A stretch of 64,000 bases of DNA from Conidiobolus incongruus B7586 (lineage: Eukaryota; Entomophthoromycota; Entomophthoromycetes; Entomophthorales; Conidiobolaceae): assembly GCA_000697335.1 (NCBI GenBank), contig JNEM01014463.1, forward strand, positions 1 to 64,000. Direction: 5' to 3'. Positions 11,609 to 23,532 of the stretch are shown here, piece by piece. The notes under the pieces are model-generated. The model searched no databases and was not told the DNA's origin. It was given only the letters and a program-made list of their open reading frames with translations. Both the position numbers and the translations under genes were made by a program. Numbering within the stretch: position 1 is the stretch's first letter; every line of letters starts with the position of its first letter.

Positions 11609-14600
11609 AAAATAATTTTTTTAAATCCAAAATCCTTTAAATTTGTAACATTTAAAAAAAATTTTAATTTTAAAAATAATATTAATCAATTATAAATATA
11701 TGAATTATGTCATCCTTAATTAAATGTTATGAGGGATTCTTTAATGCATTTAATTCTTAACCAGTTTCAATTTTGCGAGATAGTAAACACTGTTAATTAA
11801 TATTCTTTCCCTGAAAATTTTGTACAGTTGAATTGAACGTATCCAATTGAAATAAGAATATTATAAAAAGTGCATACAAATTTTAAATTTTGTTAATTAA
11901 AAATCCTGGATTTGGTTTAAAGGACGATTTCAATTTTGCACAGTTTACCTTTTTTTGTATCATGCAATCCCTGTAAAGTAAAGCTTGGTGAACTTTTTTG
12001 GTGCTATTGCCATTTATTTGTGATGTTAAATTAATCCCGACACTTTGATCATTTTGTAATATCTATATATCATCTTATTTTGGAATATATGTCTTTCAAA
12101 TTTATAATACTATATTGAAATTCATTAAATTATATGAAATAATATATATCAAATTTAAATCTCATACGCTTTATTAATAATTAATTCAAATTTTAATAAA
12201 ACTTTCAAATCCTAAATATAAGAAAATTTTTTAAATATTTATAAATTTAAAAAAATTTATAATGATTAAATTATTATTATAAAAATATTTTATAATTAAT
12301 ATATTATATAATTACAAAATTCCTAAGATCATATAGTTTATGAGTTTATTTATTATTTAATTTTATTATAACTTCTATCACATATAATAACTATTAACTA
12401 GTAGCATAACAGGTAAAATTTGGTTATAAAAATAGAAAAATGACAATTTCTTAATGATTAACATTAAAAATGTTTATCAAATTAGAATAGATATAAAAAT
12501 ATATAGCAAAAAGATTATATATATATATTTTAAAAGTTTTTATTGTAACAATAAATTTAATTTTATTTAAATCAACTTTTATAAAATTTTTATCTTATTA
12601 AATTATTAAAAACTATTGATGGCTTTAACTAAATTTAACATTCCAGAGATAATTCATTACCGCTATAAATTTCACTATTTTCAAATATAGAAAATCGAAA
12701 AAAAACATTAGCAGTTTCTAATAATTGTTATACTTTATAAATTATTCATAATACATTGCTCTTTCTGGATATATGCTTGACTTATATTTATAAATTCAAT
12801 AAAATGAAACTTTAATCACATTGTAACAATAGTTATTATCAGATTCTGTTCATGTTACTTGTTGGATTAATATAATTTGAAATTTGATTAGAATGCCTAA
12901 TTAATAATATTTTTATAACTTTTTAAAAGTTAATTTAAAATTTTATTTAAATAGGATAAATTTTTTAATATTAAAAAGTTAAGTAAATTTCAATAATTTT
13001 ATTCTAAAAAAAATTAAAATCAATTTAATTAAAATATTACCTAAAATGGATTATAAAGATTTTTTTTGTATTGAAACAAGAATTTGAAGCCGTAATTTGA
13101 TAATTATAATTAATAAATGAATATTATCTAATATTGGAATATTTTCAAAGGCCCTATCAGCTGCGAATAGAGTTCGGAAGATTGGATTTTTTTTATTGCA
13201 TTTATATACAGTTTTCAGATCCTAGAACACAATTAATACATTAATATTCTTGTTCAATTACTCAGTTTTAAAATCACTATTTTGAATTATTTTTAATTTC
13301 GTTTTCATGATTAATATTGATTCAAATGATTTACAATTTTAATATGTTGAGCACAATAAAGTGTATATTACTCAGCTTTATCTTTGAAAAATGAAACATT
13401 ATTGATTATATATGAATATGTTATAAAATTTAAAAATCTCTTTAATAATTATCAATATATTTTATATTTTATTAATAATTGTTGATATTAAGATAAAAAA
13501 TATCTTACTACTATTTTAATCTTAATGTTATTATACAATTATTTTACTAAAAATATAAAACTGTATTTTTATTAAGTATAAGTGTTATGATCTAATTAAA
13601 GAATAGCGGATTGAATCTAGTGTACCAATAATATATTAATTATATGTTAAAATAATAAAATCAAAGTATATACAATATTATGCTACTAAATCCAGTATTT
13701 TTAAAAAAGATGTTATAATGTTAAAACTAATATATTATATTTTAAAACCAAATTTTTTATCCAAATCATTTGAAAAAAGGTATAATGATATGTATCTAAA
13801 CTGTTTTATTTATTAATATTATTATTGTTCAATATTTGTTTCCCAATATTAATAATACTTTTTAATTATGTATTACAAATTTTCATTATACACCAAGTTA
13901 TTAAGATTGCTATATCATTCCTTTAATTTGGACACTATATTATACCAATAATCATAATCAGTATGGATTTTTTTTTAATTTTTATTTTTACAAGTTTTTC
14001 ATATTAATTGAAGAATATCTAATGTTATAAAATCTTTATAGTTAATTTAAAAATAAAATATCTTTTTAAAAATTAAATTTTAAAAATAAATTTTAACCAC
14101 ATATTTTAACTTAATCGATCTTAGAACCGGATTTATTTATCGCGAACTTCCCAATATTTTAAAATTTTATTTGTTGAATTAATATCATATTTTATCATTA
14201 ATTACCTTTTTTGATATAAATCTTTATTTAGATATTTTATGAATATATTCTTATTTAGGAAATCTTTTGAAAATGATATGATTGCTTGATAAATTATTAT
14301 GTTAAATAGTTTTATTGAAATAAAGCACATATAAAAAATACGCTTTTTAAGTATTTTTTTTAAATAAAATCGTAGTTAAAATCGAAACTAGTGATAAATT
14401 CATGCATTAATTGGATTGTTAAATAACCACTTTAATATTTTAATTTTCCATATTAATTTTTCCCTTTAATAAATATTTTATTTAACAAACTATTTATATT
14501 CTATTGCAAAGTTGATAATATATTATTAATGATTTTTAGTTATTTTTATTATCATTTTATTGTTGTTATATTTATTTTATATATTAATCATTTTTCGATA

Positions 14601-17600
14601 TTAATATATTAACCATAATAATGTAGTTAGTATTTCATTGAATTATTTATAAAAATTATTATGATATTTCACATAAATTTTTTTCATCTTTATAAATTTG
14701 AGATATCATATTTCACATACTTCTAACTTTTGAACATGAAAATATACGAATTTGCATGTTTCAATAATTAAAATCATACATATGAATAAATAGCTAAAAA
14801 TCATGAATTAATATGTAGCTTTCTATATTTTATCAATATTGTATATTTTGGTGTTAAAAATTTAATCGGCCCTAGATTAAATGATCTAAAGCATCAAGCA
14901 CTAATATTCATACCACTAAGTTATAATACTATAATTTTAATAGCAAATCGGTATTATTAGTAATTGATTACTAAGATAAATTTTTTGTAGCTTCTAATAT
15001 ATTAATCAAATGCTGAATGTGTGAATGATAATGTGAAACTGTGGTAGACGAAATAGACTGCAAAGTTTTTCATGTCAAATTAAACATCTTTAATTAAAGT
15101 GAAAGAATAACTGAAGACATATAACTTTGTATTTTTACTATTAAATATTTTTTTAAATGCAAAGTAATTTGTATTACCATAATGCACTTTATAACAGCAA
15201 ATATAATCTTTAATTACAATTTCAATCGATCTTTTATCTTTGTTCATTGATTTTGACTAATTACTTGTCAAAATTAATATAATATTTCAATTATTCTTAT
15301 TATTTCACATGTTGAATTTTTGAATAGTCTCAGTAAAAATTAAATATAAAACTGAATTAATTGATAAAAATGGCAAAATTTAAATTTAAAAGTGAATTTT
15401 TCATCAAATATATTCTAATTTATTTATAAAGTCTAGCAAGATTTAACTTTTGAATATTATTTTTTTTGCTATATTTTTGATATATTTCAATATCAAAATT
15501 ATTAATTAAACAATTTTTAATGACGCAAATATGAAATTCATTGTTTCATATAAGTTCAATAATATCCCTATTGAAAAAATTTTGTACAACTAATATTTGA
15601 TTAATATAATTCTAAGTCAAAAAAAATTTAATTTAATTTCCTTGTTTAGTAATCAAATCAAATATATTTTTAACTGAATTTGAACTTGATAGGATAATAT
15701 TTTGTGTTAGTATTTAATAACATTAATTCAAGCAATTAACAAATGTTTATAAAATATATCGATCATGAATACTACGTAATATATGTTTGAAGGAGATCAA
15801 TTAGTTCTCTCTAACATTCATATAATCATGTATAGCAGCTATCACACATATCGAAGAAAATCTCCCGAATTAAGTCATCAAAGCGAAATTAAAAAGAAAA
15901 GTGAGGAAATTTTTAATATATAAATTATAATCATATTTGACATCAATTTTTCAATATTAAATTTAAGTTTCAAATTTTAAAACATCATTTTTCAATCCAT
16001 AAAATCAAACTCCCTTGAAGTTGAAACTTACATTATAAACCGCATAGTCCAATCAAACTTCAAACTTAAATTTAATAACAAAAAATTAAATTGAATAAAA
16101 ATATAGTGTAATTAGTTTAAAACTTGACTTATTTTTCAACCTTTAATTAAATATTCCACTCCAAAATTAATTAATATGAAATCTAACAAAAATATCAAAT
16201 AAAAAATCTATTTTTAAATTTTTTTTTCTTTAGGATCCATATTAAGAATTTTATTTTCATAATTTTGAAAATTTAATTAATTTTTGAATTTGATTTATTT
16301 AAGGGGAATAAGATTTTTGATTTGATATTTGGATTTTAATAAGAATAATTCCTTATCTTGTTTCAATGCTTAGTTGATTTTATTACCCTAATCACATGAA
16401 AACTTAACTGATAATGAAGCTACAAATTAACCTTTCATCATTGATTTTATTGATTACCTCGATCTGATATTTTTTGATTTTTATAATTATTCATATATTT
16501 CATTTAATATACATTTGATTAATTGTTTGAATGAATTGAAGGGATTTAATACTGTATGAAATTTCATTTGATATTCATCAATCAAAATATCTTGAACAAA
16601 ACAGAGCAAAATTAGTTTATATAATTTTATTATTAATTTCAAAATATGAATGACGTATTTATTTTCAACTAAATTAATATATATATGTATATATCTACCA
16701 ATAATTAACTAATTTAACAAATAACTAGACGAAAATCATCTTATAATATGTTAATATTGTTTTCAACATTGAAAAATAAACAGAAAAAATTAAGTTATTA
16801 CAATATTGAAAAAATAATCAATTTTCCACTAATATTTGATTGTTTTTTAACAGGTGGGTTTTAATATATTCAATAAATATATTGAACCTAAACTTTTTAG
16901 AATAATAATGTAAATGAATTTATCAATGATAAAAAAAATTCTTACCATATAATCATCCATTATTGACTGGAATGTTAAATTATTTAAAATAATTTTAGCA
17001 TAATATTTTATATTTAACAGAATATTTTCAATTTCATCAAGTTAATGTTATATTATATGACTTATTAATCTATAAATATTGGATTTTATTAAGAAAATTC
17101 TTAATCTTAAATTATCTCCGTTTCTGAGTCATATTGAGATCTAATTGAGTCTAATTTTGGATAAGTTATTGCTATTTAACCCAACCATATATGCCTTATT
17201 TACGAAGAATATTTCGGATAATGTTTAGTTATGCAAATAAAATAATAATTATACCCACTTGAAACGTGATAAATATCTAAAACAAATTAAATATCACAAT
17301 ACATATTAACTCAAGCTTTTTTAGTTAATGTTTTGAAATATCTTTAAAGTTTACAATTTTAAAAATTAATTTACAAAAATTAGTTATACATTATAATTTA
17401 CTAATCTTTTATGATACACAGAATTTAGAATTTAACTTGATACATATCCTCTATAAAATACTTGAATAATATGGAGTTATGAACAAAGTTTAACAATAAT
17501 GATCATTAATGTTGATCTAGTAGTTGAGCAATTAAAAGTGACCTAATATAATTTTATGAAATATTGTTACAAATACTATTGAATATGTAAAATTAATCAT

Positions 17601-18495
17601 TATATTATAAAAATAACGTCTTAGTCTTAATTTTCAGTATATTTTAATTCAAGTTGTCTAACCATTTTGTTAACTAAATTTATTTGATAACAAAAATAAA
17701 TGAACTTTTAGCAATTATTATGAATATTTTCAATTATAATGTGGTATTAACTAAAACTAAAAAATGTGTAAATTAATTTCCATTGAATTTAATCATATCA
17801 AGTATAAATAAAATTTGTAATTTTTATAAATTGTATCAGTTAAAGAGGTTTAACTACAAATAAAAAATATATTAAGATTTAGAATAATGCTGATATATTA
17901 GATTTATAATTTAACTGTGATTCAATAGATAAAAATTTTGTAATTTATTGATCAAGTAACTTTTAATTATGAAAAATATAATTCATATTATTGTGGCTTT
18001 AGTGAATTTTAAATTAATCACCAAATTTTTTGTGATAGATAAAATCTATAACCATATGAGTAATAAAAGTGTTTACCATATCCTGATATACTCAAAACTA
18101 TATCATTTGAATAATAGCAGTAATAATTATATAATTTTAAAAATAATGTTCAAATTCAATATATTAATATTTACAATTGTAAGTAAATAACCAAAATAGA
18201 AGGGTAAAATTTAAATACTACTTTTAATAAATCAGTTGATTCAAATTTATGAACCCTGATACATTAATAATGAATATTCGTATCATATGAATGATAGTAA
18301 TATATTAAGAAAAATATATTGAATGGTTAAGAATTAATCAAATGCAGAAATTAAAAATATATAATATTACAAGTGGTGAACTTGGTTGCAAGGTTATTTC
18401 ACAGATTCTAGAATTTAAATAAACCATTATTAGTCATAATGACTAAATTAAAACAATAGTTTTAATAGATTAAACCATTGGCTAATCATAGTAAT
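10901..18495. other. AT-rich intergenic desert
   Basis: About 7.6 kb without a supportable gene. It holds an (AT)n run at about 11573-11605 and a coding-like island on the minus strand at 13051-13221 (see findings). A 73-codon open frame at 17969-18190 is made almost only of Ile, Lys, Asn, Leu and Phe codons expected from AT-rich DNA, and I do not call it. The zinc-finger gene and the RAB3GAP2-like gene converge across this gap. Confidence 0.7.
11573..11605. repeat. (AT)n microsatellite
   Basis: About 16 AT/TA dinucleotides in the desert downstream of the zinc-finger gene. Confidence 0.9.
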
Positions 18496-20316
18496 CTAGC
18501 ACTTTTCTTCATGAAAAGGCTGTGATAGTAAATAAATTCTACCCTTAGGATCCAATAAAAAGCAGAAAGCATTGAATGGAAACTGTTCCAAACTCGATGC
18601 CTGAACAGAGTCGAGAGGGATAGATGAAAGAACATCTGAGGTGCTATTCAGCAATCTCCATCCTGTTCCGATTCTGAGAGATCTGACTCTCTTGCCACTT
18701 CTCATCCTATACACTTCCAATTGACCCCTTCGAGAGTAATAAATAATTAAAAACAGCTTTCTTAGAGGTGGAGCATTGGGATAAATTTGCGAGTATTTAT
18801 GGTTGTAAGCTGTAATCCAACCACATTGTGCATCTCTTGCTCCTTTCCACATCTTGAGAATATCACCACTTTCAACATCCAGAAGTAGGACTCGACCAAG
18901 TGTATCACTCATACAGACTAGTCTACATCCATCATTTGAAGGAGGAGATAAATTCATTGACTGTATATGTCGGGGTAAGTCGATGAAATGATGCCATGGG
19001 TGGACCGGAGATGTTGGTGCCTGGGTTGCATCAGATGCGTCAGTTTTTTGGTCTCCCCAGAATGACTTTGCTAGAGACAGGAATTTGGTGGCCATGTTTA
19101 TGATAGAGCCTTTGGTAGGATCAGTGGTTGCGTAAATACTGAATGCAACATTTGTCGAAGAAGGTTGTCCTACTACTAGGAAACGGTTATACGGTGTAAA
19201 TCCAAGTTCACTGCTAAAATAGTTAGAGGATTGATTGGGAAAAGAGAAAACACTAGGACCAAGACTTATACCATCAGTGCAAATAAATGGTTTTGGCAAA
19301 TGTTGCTCAGAATTAGAAGTAGCAGATGGGGGTCTGTGAATATTCAACGAGGTAATTGCACTGGTAAGAGATTTTGGTTGTGCTGGTTTCTGGTTGGGAG
19401 ATGGTGGTGGTTGATTCAAAGTCCATTTCTTAAATGTGAAAGTCAAATCTTCTGACGAGAAGTGAGTGCCAGAGAGTGATTTTTGAATGCTGGTAGCTAG
19501 GTCCAGTCCAGTTATTGATACCAGATTTCCATTACGATAAACAATTGTTATCTCGGTATCGTTTTGGCTTGTCATTCTGGATTGGATTGATATTACAGGT
19601 ACATCTTCAAAGAAAGTTTGTTGTATTAAACGTATTCCACTTATTGAAAATACGGTAATTGTGCCATTATCACCACCTGCAATAGTTATAACGGTTTCTC
19701 TAACATAAATATTAACAATCTGATATTTGTATTATTTAATTGAAAATACCTATCCTCTAACAATAAAGGCAAACATAGTACACAAGTGAATAAAGTCCTA
19801 ATTCTCAGTGAATACTATGGTAATTAAAATTAAAAATAAAAATACCTGTCTTTTCCAGTTCCCTTATATACAAAATTATTCTTCCATTTGTTCTCTTGCT
19901 CGCAATAGTAATTGAGACTCAATTGATATCTAAAGCAGAAATTACAATAATATTTGAATGTTAAATCCTCCGTATTTAAAGTATTGAAATTTGTCAAAAC
20001 ATAATCTCTACTTCGACAAATACTATATATTTCTTCGAAACGTGGACTTCTAGAAGTGTCTTCGCTCTAAACAAGAAGTTATTAAATTTTAAGTGTAATG
20101 TTGAAATTTAAATAATTACTGCTTGTCCTTGATTATCTTCTAACTGCCAACCCCAATCTTCTTCATTCCAACCTATTAATATTGAATTAAAAAAAAAATT
20201 ATCCATTTGAATTTATTGTATTTACTTGATAAACTGCCATCTTTAGATTTATGACTCTCGTACCAACTAGGTAGTAAACCCAAGTCTCGAGCAAAACTGT
20301 CTTGATTTATTTCCAT
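18496..20316 (-). CDS. RAB3GAP2-like protein, N-terminal domain only
   Basis: Five exons (20226-20316, 20120-20172, 19846-20066, 19750-19797, 18496-19699) join in frame to 538 codons. The protein aligns in order with the N-terminal domain of metazoan RAB3GAP2, the non-catalytic subunit of the Rab3/Rab18 GAP-GEF complex. The matches are an acidic Trp-rich WNEEDWGW segment near residue 32, FTCVLCLPLL from the small 48-nt exon 4, LVCMSDTLGRVLLLDV near 398-413 and the hallmark MWKGARDAQCGWI near 421-433, followed by the RRGxLEV strand. The stop comes right after this domain, whereas animal proteins continue for about 900 residues; no downstream coding sequence is visible. The role by family is RAB18/RAB3 regulation at the ER or vesicles with a RAB3GAP1 partner. 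Introns are 53, 53, 48 and 50 nt. The least certain part is exon 3, whose middle fits the family poorly. Confidence 0.88.
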
Positions 20317-20579
20317 TTTATATTTGATAAATTTGATTTATTATTATATTAATTAAGAATATTTGTGAAATTACTGAATTATTTTTTGAACATAAAAATA
20401 ATTTTATATCTTGACTGTTTCTTATAATTGAATTTGAAATCAGGATAAATTAAGTTACACCATTTTATTTATGGGATTTATATTGCGCTTGACAAGGTAG
20501 ATTAAATTTAATTCTTTTCAAAAAATTTATCAAAGGGAAAAGAATAGGATTAATAAAATAACTGTTATTGAAATATGCA

Positions 20580-20651
20580 GCCTCCGTGGCCTAGTGGTAA
20601 GGCGTCGCTCTCGTAAAGCGAAGATCTCCGGTTCAATCCCGGACGTGGTCA
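20580..20651 (+). tRNA. tRNA-Thr (anticodon CGT)
   Basis: The cloverleaf fits in 72 nt. The D stem is GCCT/AGGC, the anticodon stem TCGCT/AGCGA encloses loop CTCGTAA (anticodon CGT, reading ACG), and the T arm is TCCGG-TTCAATC-CCGGA. A box (TGGCCTAGTGG) and B box (GGTTCAATCCC) are good, and a T run for polymerase III termination follows at 20656. The acceptor stem is flawed: GCCTCCG against CGTGGTC leaves C-U mismatches at pairs 2-71 and 5-68. Pair 2-71 matters for threonyl-tRNA synthetase in known systems. It may be a weak or decaying gene. Confidence 0.8.
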
Positions 20652-20659
20652 ATTCTTTT

Positions 20660-22235
20660 ATTTCTTTTGAATACCTTTTCTCTTATTCATAAGTTAATTC
20701 ACTTTGAATATCACTCCATATGTCAGTTTAAACTCATTTTGAACCAATTAAAGTCTTACCAACTCCTATATTTTAAAGAACTTTATTACATCATAAAATA
20801 ATCATAATATCATTGGATTAAATATATTAAAAAACAGAAATAATAAACCAATATAATATCAGATTGCTCTTAATTTACATTATTGCAATATTTAATTCTT
20901 TGATTTTTTCAATCAATTTCTAATTGTAAATTATTATTTTGAGTTATTAAAACAATGCTTTTAATTGATATGTTAGCATATCTGTTAAAAATTTGTGATA
21001 AAAAACATCATTTTATTATATAAATATATAGCATATTATAATCATTTTAATGTTACAATAATAATAAAATATGATGTATTATCCAATTTACAATGATTTT
21101 TCAATGATTTCATCAATACGTAACATTAACGAAATCAAGTTATTACCGTTACCAAAATAAATTAATTGGCAAAAGTAAACAATATTCAACTCTCATTTTC
21201 AAATAAGTAATATATTCAGTTACACTCTTTTGATTATATTTCAAAAGCATGAAAATATCAAAATCTCTATGATTATTAACTGAAGTAATTGAGTATATTT
21301 GAAACCTTTTTTACAAGAAATTTTGATTAGTTTTTATGATTTTATAAGAGATTAATTCATTTCTTAAATAACTTCGCTAGTTGTTTTTTAGTCCAGCTGT
21401 ATTTTGAATGTAAAAATTAAATATTCAATTTATTATTCAAAATATATAATATTCATATATTATTAAATGTTAATTTTATTATATAATATCCTTTAATAAT
21501 GTAACCACTTCGGAAAATTTTTTTATATATTATTAGGTTATGGAGTGATAACACAATATAATGGATCAAAAATATATTAAAATTTAATAATTATTTGAAT
21601 ACCATCCTATGAACATGATATTTAAATGATGAATATCTTAAATTAAAATTAAATATATATATATATATATATAACATTTTTAAAGCTATTATTTGATAAA
21701 TAATATTCTATCAAAATTGCCTAATCATGAATAACTGTAATCCTGCATACAATTTTCAACTATGTATTTAAATTTTGATTATACTTTGTAAAATATTGGG
21801 AAAAATTCTGATATATTCAAATTAAAAATTTTCTTATTTTAGCTAACTAATGTTCAGGAAAAAGACTACAATTAATTAAAATCAAAACACCACAAGATAA
21901 ATAATTAAACTGAATATTAATTGAAAATATTAAACTATTTTTAATATTTAAAATATTTAATAAGATTTTAATTTAAGAGGATAGAGTATAGATTAAAATA
22001 CCACATTAAATTAAAAGATATATTATTCTTTAACTTATTAATTATAATCATATTTGAAAAATCACAAATTATTTTCAAAATTTGGATCAATTCTAAATAT
22101 TGAAAATCATCCCACAATAATTCAATGTTATTTGTACTCTCAAAAAAAATATAAATTTGGAATCCATATAATCAAAAGTCAATATAAATTAACATTATTC
22201 AAAATTAATAATATTGAAAAAAATAATAATCAGAA
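20660..22235. other. AT-rich intergenic sequence
   Basis: No gene seen. It contains an (AT)n run at about 21652-21673. A 61-codon open frame at 22054-22239 runs into the SmD2 start region but has only AT-driven composition and is not called. Confidence 0.65.
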
Positions 22236-22690
22236 ATGAATTCTATGGGAGTATCCAAATCTGAAATGACTGAAGAAGAAATCAGAAAGTTGGAAGAGCA
22301 AGAATTTGAAAATGGTCCCCTTCAAGTTCTCCAACTCGCCGTTAAAAATCACAATCAAGTGTTAATTAACTGTCGTAATAATAGAAAATTATTAGCTAGA
22401 GTTAAGGCTTTCGATAGACATTGTAATATGGTTTTGGAAAACGTCAAAGAGGTTTGTTATTTTTTTTCTCATTAAAAATTTTAATGATCTGACTAGTTTA
22501 TATAGATGTGGACAGAAACTCCTAAAAATGCTAAAGGTGAACGTAAAGCTAAACCCATCAACAAAGACAGGTTTATCAGTAAAATGTTCTTGAGAGGAGA
22601 CTCTGTTATAATAGGTAATTTTATCACTCCATATGTATTACTTTAATATTAATATTTCTTTTTTTAGTTTTACGTTCTACCGCTGTTTAA
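22236..22690 (+). CDS. SMD2: Small nuclear ribonucleoprotein Sm D2
   Basis: Three exons (22236-22451, 22506-22614, 22668-22690) encode 115 residues, close to the 118 of human SNRPD2. The sequence is nearly collinear with that protein. The N-terminal [17 protein letters not shown] segment is followed by Sm motif 1, with [21 protein letters not shown] (abridged here: VLINCRNN...VKAFDRH), then [11 protein letters not shown]. Sm motif 2 reads [13 protein letters not shown]2 is one of the seven proteins of the Sm ring that assembles on U1, U2, U4 and U5 snRNAs for pre-mRNA splicing. Introns of 54 and 53 nt fall after the VKE codons and inside a Val codon. The final exon is only 23 nt and would be missed by an ORF scan. 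tRNA genes flank it at a distance on both sides. Confidence 0.97.
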
Positions 22691-23451
22691 GTACCAAATT
22701 TACATTTATATATATATATATTTTTTATAAATATTTACTCTGACTATAATTATGAATTTATGATTTTTTTTACATTTTTTATTATAATTTTCAAATTTTT
22801 TACAACTTTTAGGTATGCTAGTATATTATTAATATATTAATATATAATTTTATAATTTTACGATTTATTGTTTTTTATTTGATTTTCTATCATGATCACA
22901 TTTTTTATTCCAAATAATTAATTTATTTGATATGAAAATTATTTTTTATATCAACAATATTTCGATTTTATTACCAACATTAGACACACATTTTAAGCAT
23001 TTAATATTGAGAGGAATTTATTTCAACCATTGATTTAGTTTGATTTTAATTTGAAATATGACTTTGAAAATATATTTTAATACGTGTACTTAATACAAAA
23101 TTGAATATTAATTCAAGTTTAATTATTTAATTCAATCAAACAAATAATATTTTTACTATATATATATAGTAAAAGTTACATATCAACCCCAGTAAAGAAA
23201 TGAAAATAAGGAATGAAACTATATACAGTATTTGAGAAAAATTTAGTTATTAATTAATGATGAAAATTATATAAAAGTTTATTACATTAATAAATTTGAT
23301 TGTGTTAAATATCAAGTTTGAAACACCATTATAATAAAAAAATGAGATATACAGATTAAGTTTAATATTTTTGATAAAAAATATAAATAATTTATAAAAT
23401 TCACTCAAAATACAAAATAAAAAAATTGCTTAAAAATGAAATAAAAGAGAT
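22691..23451. other. AT-rich intergenic sequence with a perfect palindrome
   Basis: No gene seen between SmD2 and tRNA-Ser. A perfect 24-bp palindrome lies at 23151-23174. Confidence 0.7.
23151..23174. repeat. 24-bp perfect palindrome
   Basis: The arm TTTTACTATATA is followed directly by its exact reverse complement. It has no spacer and lies in intergenic DNA about 280 bp downstream (genome sense) of the tRNA-Ser gene's 3' flank region on the other side. The function is unknown, and it may be a chance product of AT-rich DNA. Confidence 0.85.
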
Positions 23452-23532
23452 CGACAAGAGCAGGATTTGAACCTACGCGGGAAATCCCATGTGCTTTCTA
23501 GGCACACGCCTTAACCACTCGGCCATCTTGTC
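23452..23532 (-). tRNA. tRNA-Ser (anticodon AGA)
   Basis: An 81-nt class II tRNA. The acceptor stem GACAAGA/TCTTGTC is fully paired with discriminator G. The anticodon stem TGTGC/GCACA encloses loop CTAGAAA (anticodon AGA, reading TCT and, after inosine formation, other TCN codons). A long variable arm with GGGA/TCCC pairing follows, and the T arm is GTAGG-TTCAAAT-CCTGC (GTAGG/CCTGC, one wobble pair). Discriminator G and the long variable arm are serine identity features. There is no intron. A T run follows on the minus strand at about 23446. Confidence 0.95.

Noticed and set aside
17969-18190. 73-codon plus-strand frame
   Set aside because: Composed mainly of Ile, Lys, Asn, Phe, Leu and Tyr, as expected from AT-rich DNA; no domain, promoter or splice context.
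22054-22239. 61-codon frame overlapping the SmD2 start
   Set aside because: AT-driven composition, and its end overlaps the well-supported SmD2 start codon.
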